Below, in pieces: positions 63,243-64,000 of a stretch of 64,000 nucleotides of DNA. Under the pieces are notes generated by a model. That model saw only the letters and a list, made by a program, of their open reading frames with translations. It ran no database searches and was not told where the DNA came from. Position numbers and translations under genes: made by a program. Where the stretch lies: contig JAGYXB010001848.1 in NCBI GenBank assembly GCA_022495005.1, positions 1-64,000 of the forward strand, read 5' to 3'. Positions within the stretch are counted from its first letter, which is position 1. Each line of letters opens with the position of its first letter. This DNA comes from Rhyacophila brunnea. Lineage: Eukaryota > Arthropoda > Insecta > Trichoptera > Rhyacophilidae.

Positions 63243-64000
63243 GGGGAAGCTGTTGTACCTTGGACATGGTTGTACCTCGAACACATGCATGTTTTTGTAT
63301 ATTGGCGTCATTTTATCTTTAAATTTACAATAGTTGTTTGAACACCTTCCTCTTGGTGGATACTTGACGCTAGTTTCAGACGGAAAGCAACACGCGTGTT
63401 TATGTGAAGTGAGTTTGAAAATTTTCGTTCGTAAAAGTAAGTTTTTTTCATTTTTTTTTTTTTTTGTAAATATATGCCATACTATGTTTCTTGTGTGAAT
63501 AAGTAATAGTGTAATTAAATTAAATTTCATATGTCTATAACATTGGGTTATTATAGATTTTGTATTCCTTACCTAAAAAAAACTATTGATTGTTTTTGTC
63601 ATTTTGGCGTGGTGTTGTACCTTGGACATAACAAATGCGTTGTACCTCGAACATGTCCAAGGTACAACGCGTTTGCCACCCATATTGTGTATGACTATGA
63701 TTCGTATTGTTCATTCATTTAAACATTAAATTTAATTCAAACAATTGTTTAAACTTGTTCCAGGTGCTTATTTAATATGCCTCGTACGTATCAAGACAGG
63801 AATCAAGAGGGTTCGCCCGGATAACGAAAAATACAAAGTGCAATCCGTTTAATAAAATAACAAAAATATACGCTGAACAGAGCTCCGAAACTAAACGGGT
63901 TACTCAGAAGCACAATAAGAAGGTATATTCATCATTTTGAAAATACTGAAAAGCCTGCACCCTTTAGGAAAATCTTGCTTCAAAGAAAGTTTTCAGTGAA
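63243..64000 (+). mobile_element. Pogo/psq-type element with iterated TTGTACC word (runs off window)
   Basis: Begins GGGGAAGCTGTTGTACCTTG after TA, the same GGGGAAG start as the element at 2946. The word TTGTACCTTGGACATG or TTGTACCTCGAACA occurs at 63253, 63270, 63613 and 63638, and inverted (CATGTCCAAGGTACAAC) at 63652. A psq-like transposase relic follows at 63777. The 3' end lies outside. Confidence 0.7.
63777..64000 (+). pseudogene. psq-type HTH transposase N-terminus (pogo-like), partial
   Basis: Opens MPRTYQDRNQEGSPG then a stop, and continues in the same frame with IQSAIRLIK, a second stop, LLRSTIRRYIHHFENT and APFRK. MPRTYQ and the +..AI..I.......A......RST+RRY pattern are those of pogo-like transposases with a psq/CENP-B HTH. 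Two in-frame stops make it non-functional in this reading. The DDE domain, if present, is beyond the window. Confidence 0.7.

Noticed and set aside
1..64000. CRISPR array, bacterial operon, rRNA or viral genome segment
   Set aside because: No regularly spaced short repeats with unique spacers, no clustered long ORFs, no rRNA text, and no viral structural or polymerase frames beyond the LINE reverse transcriptases.

Overview
This window looks like AT-rich insect nuclear DNA that is almost entirely non-genic and built from transposable-element debris. The insect call rests on three things: TTAGG telomere-type repeats inside foldback elements, a mix of RTE, Jockey, hAT, Helitron, Helentron-like and pogo/Tigger elements, and many tRNA-derived SINEs. 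A lepidopteran is plausible (many TAGGTACCTAC-like words, this repeat mix), but that is inference. I see no complete host gene, rRNA, CRISPR array or bacterial-type operon. The best host-gene candidate is one possible 147-bp internal exon at 30576-30722, so the window may lie within or near a long intron.

Layout. 1-8 kb: two PIF/Harbinger-like MITE copies, a foldback element with repeated words, a 1.4-kb pogo-like element (2946-4359) with a broken psq-type helix-turn-helix, and a Jockey 3' fragment carrying two nested insertions. 8-13 kb: a hAT element with intact ends, a permuted tRNA-like element with terminal direct repeats, and a nest of three palindromes. 13-21 kb: a SINE with a perfect 10-bp target duplication, RTE fragments, a Tigger-like element, a long-TIR MITE and a 483-bp hAT MITE. 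21-28 kb: the only long ORF, a nearly complete RTE-clade retrotransposon (endonuclease plus reverse transcriptase, minus strand), followed by several LINE fragments. 28-38 kb: hammerhead-like motifs, the possible exon, a hAT nested in a MITE, a 256-bp tandem duplication with a palindromic X-box word, and a deleted Helitron. 38-50 kb: a telomere-word palindrome, paired CRE words, a truncated Jockey LINE nested in a Helentron-like copy, and inverted-repeat elements. 50-64 kb: foldback elements, SINEs, four Helentron-like copies, and a second psq-type pogo element running off the window end.

The most informative signal is the insertion stratigraphy. Several repeats occur both with and without an insertion inside this one window. 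That fixes element ends and target duplications without a database: the Harbinger-like MITE and SINE inside Jockey, the hAT and the Helentron-like copy inside the long-TIR MITE, the TA-MITE inside repeat family C, the LINE inside a Helentron-like copy, and the tRNA-like element inside family D.

Two observations may be less well described. One is a ten-copy Helentron-like (HINE-type) family with matching subterminal inverted repeats and a 3' hairpin. The other is a set of pogo/Tigger-like or TIR elements in which a word from the terminal repeat is iterated inside the element, with a different word in each element.
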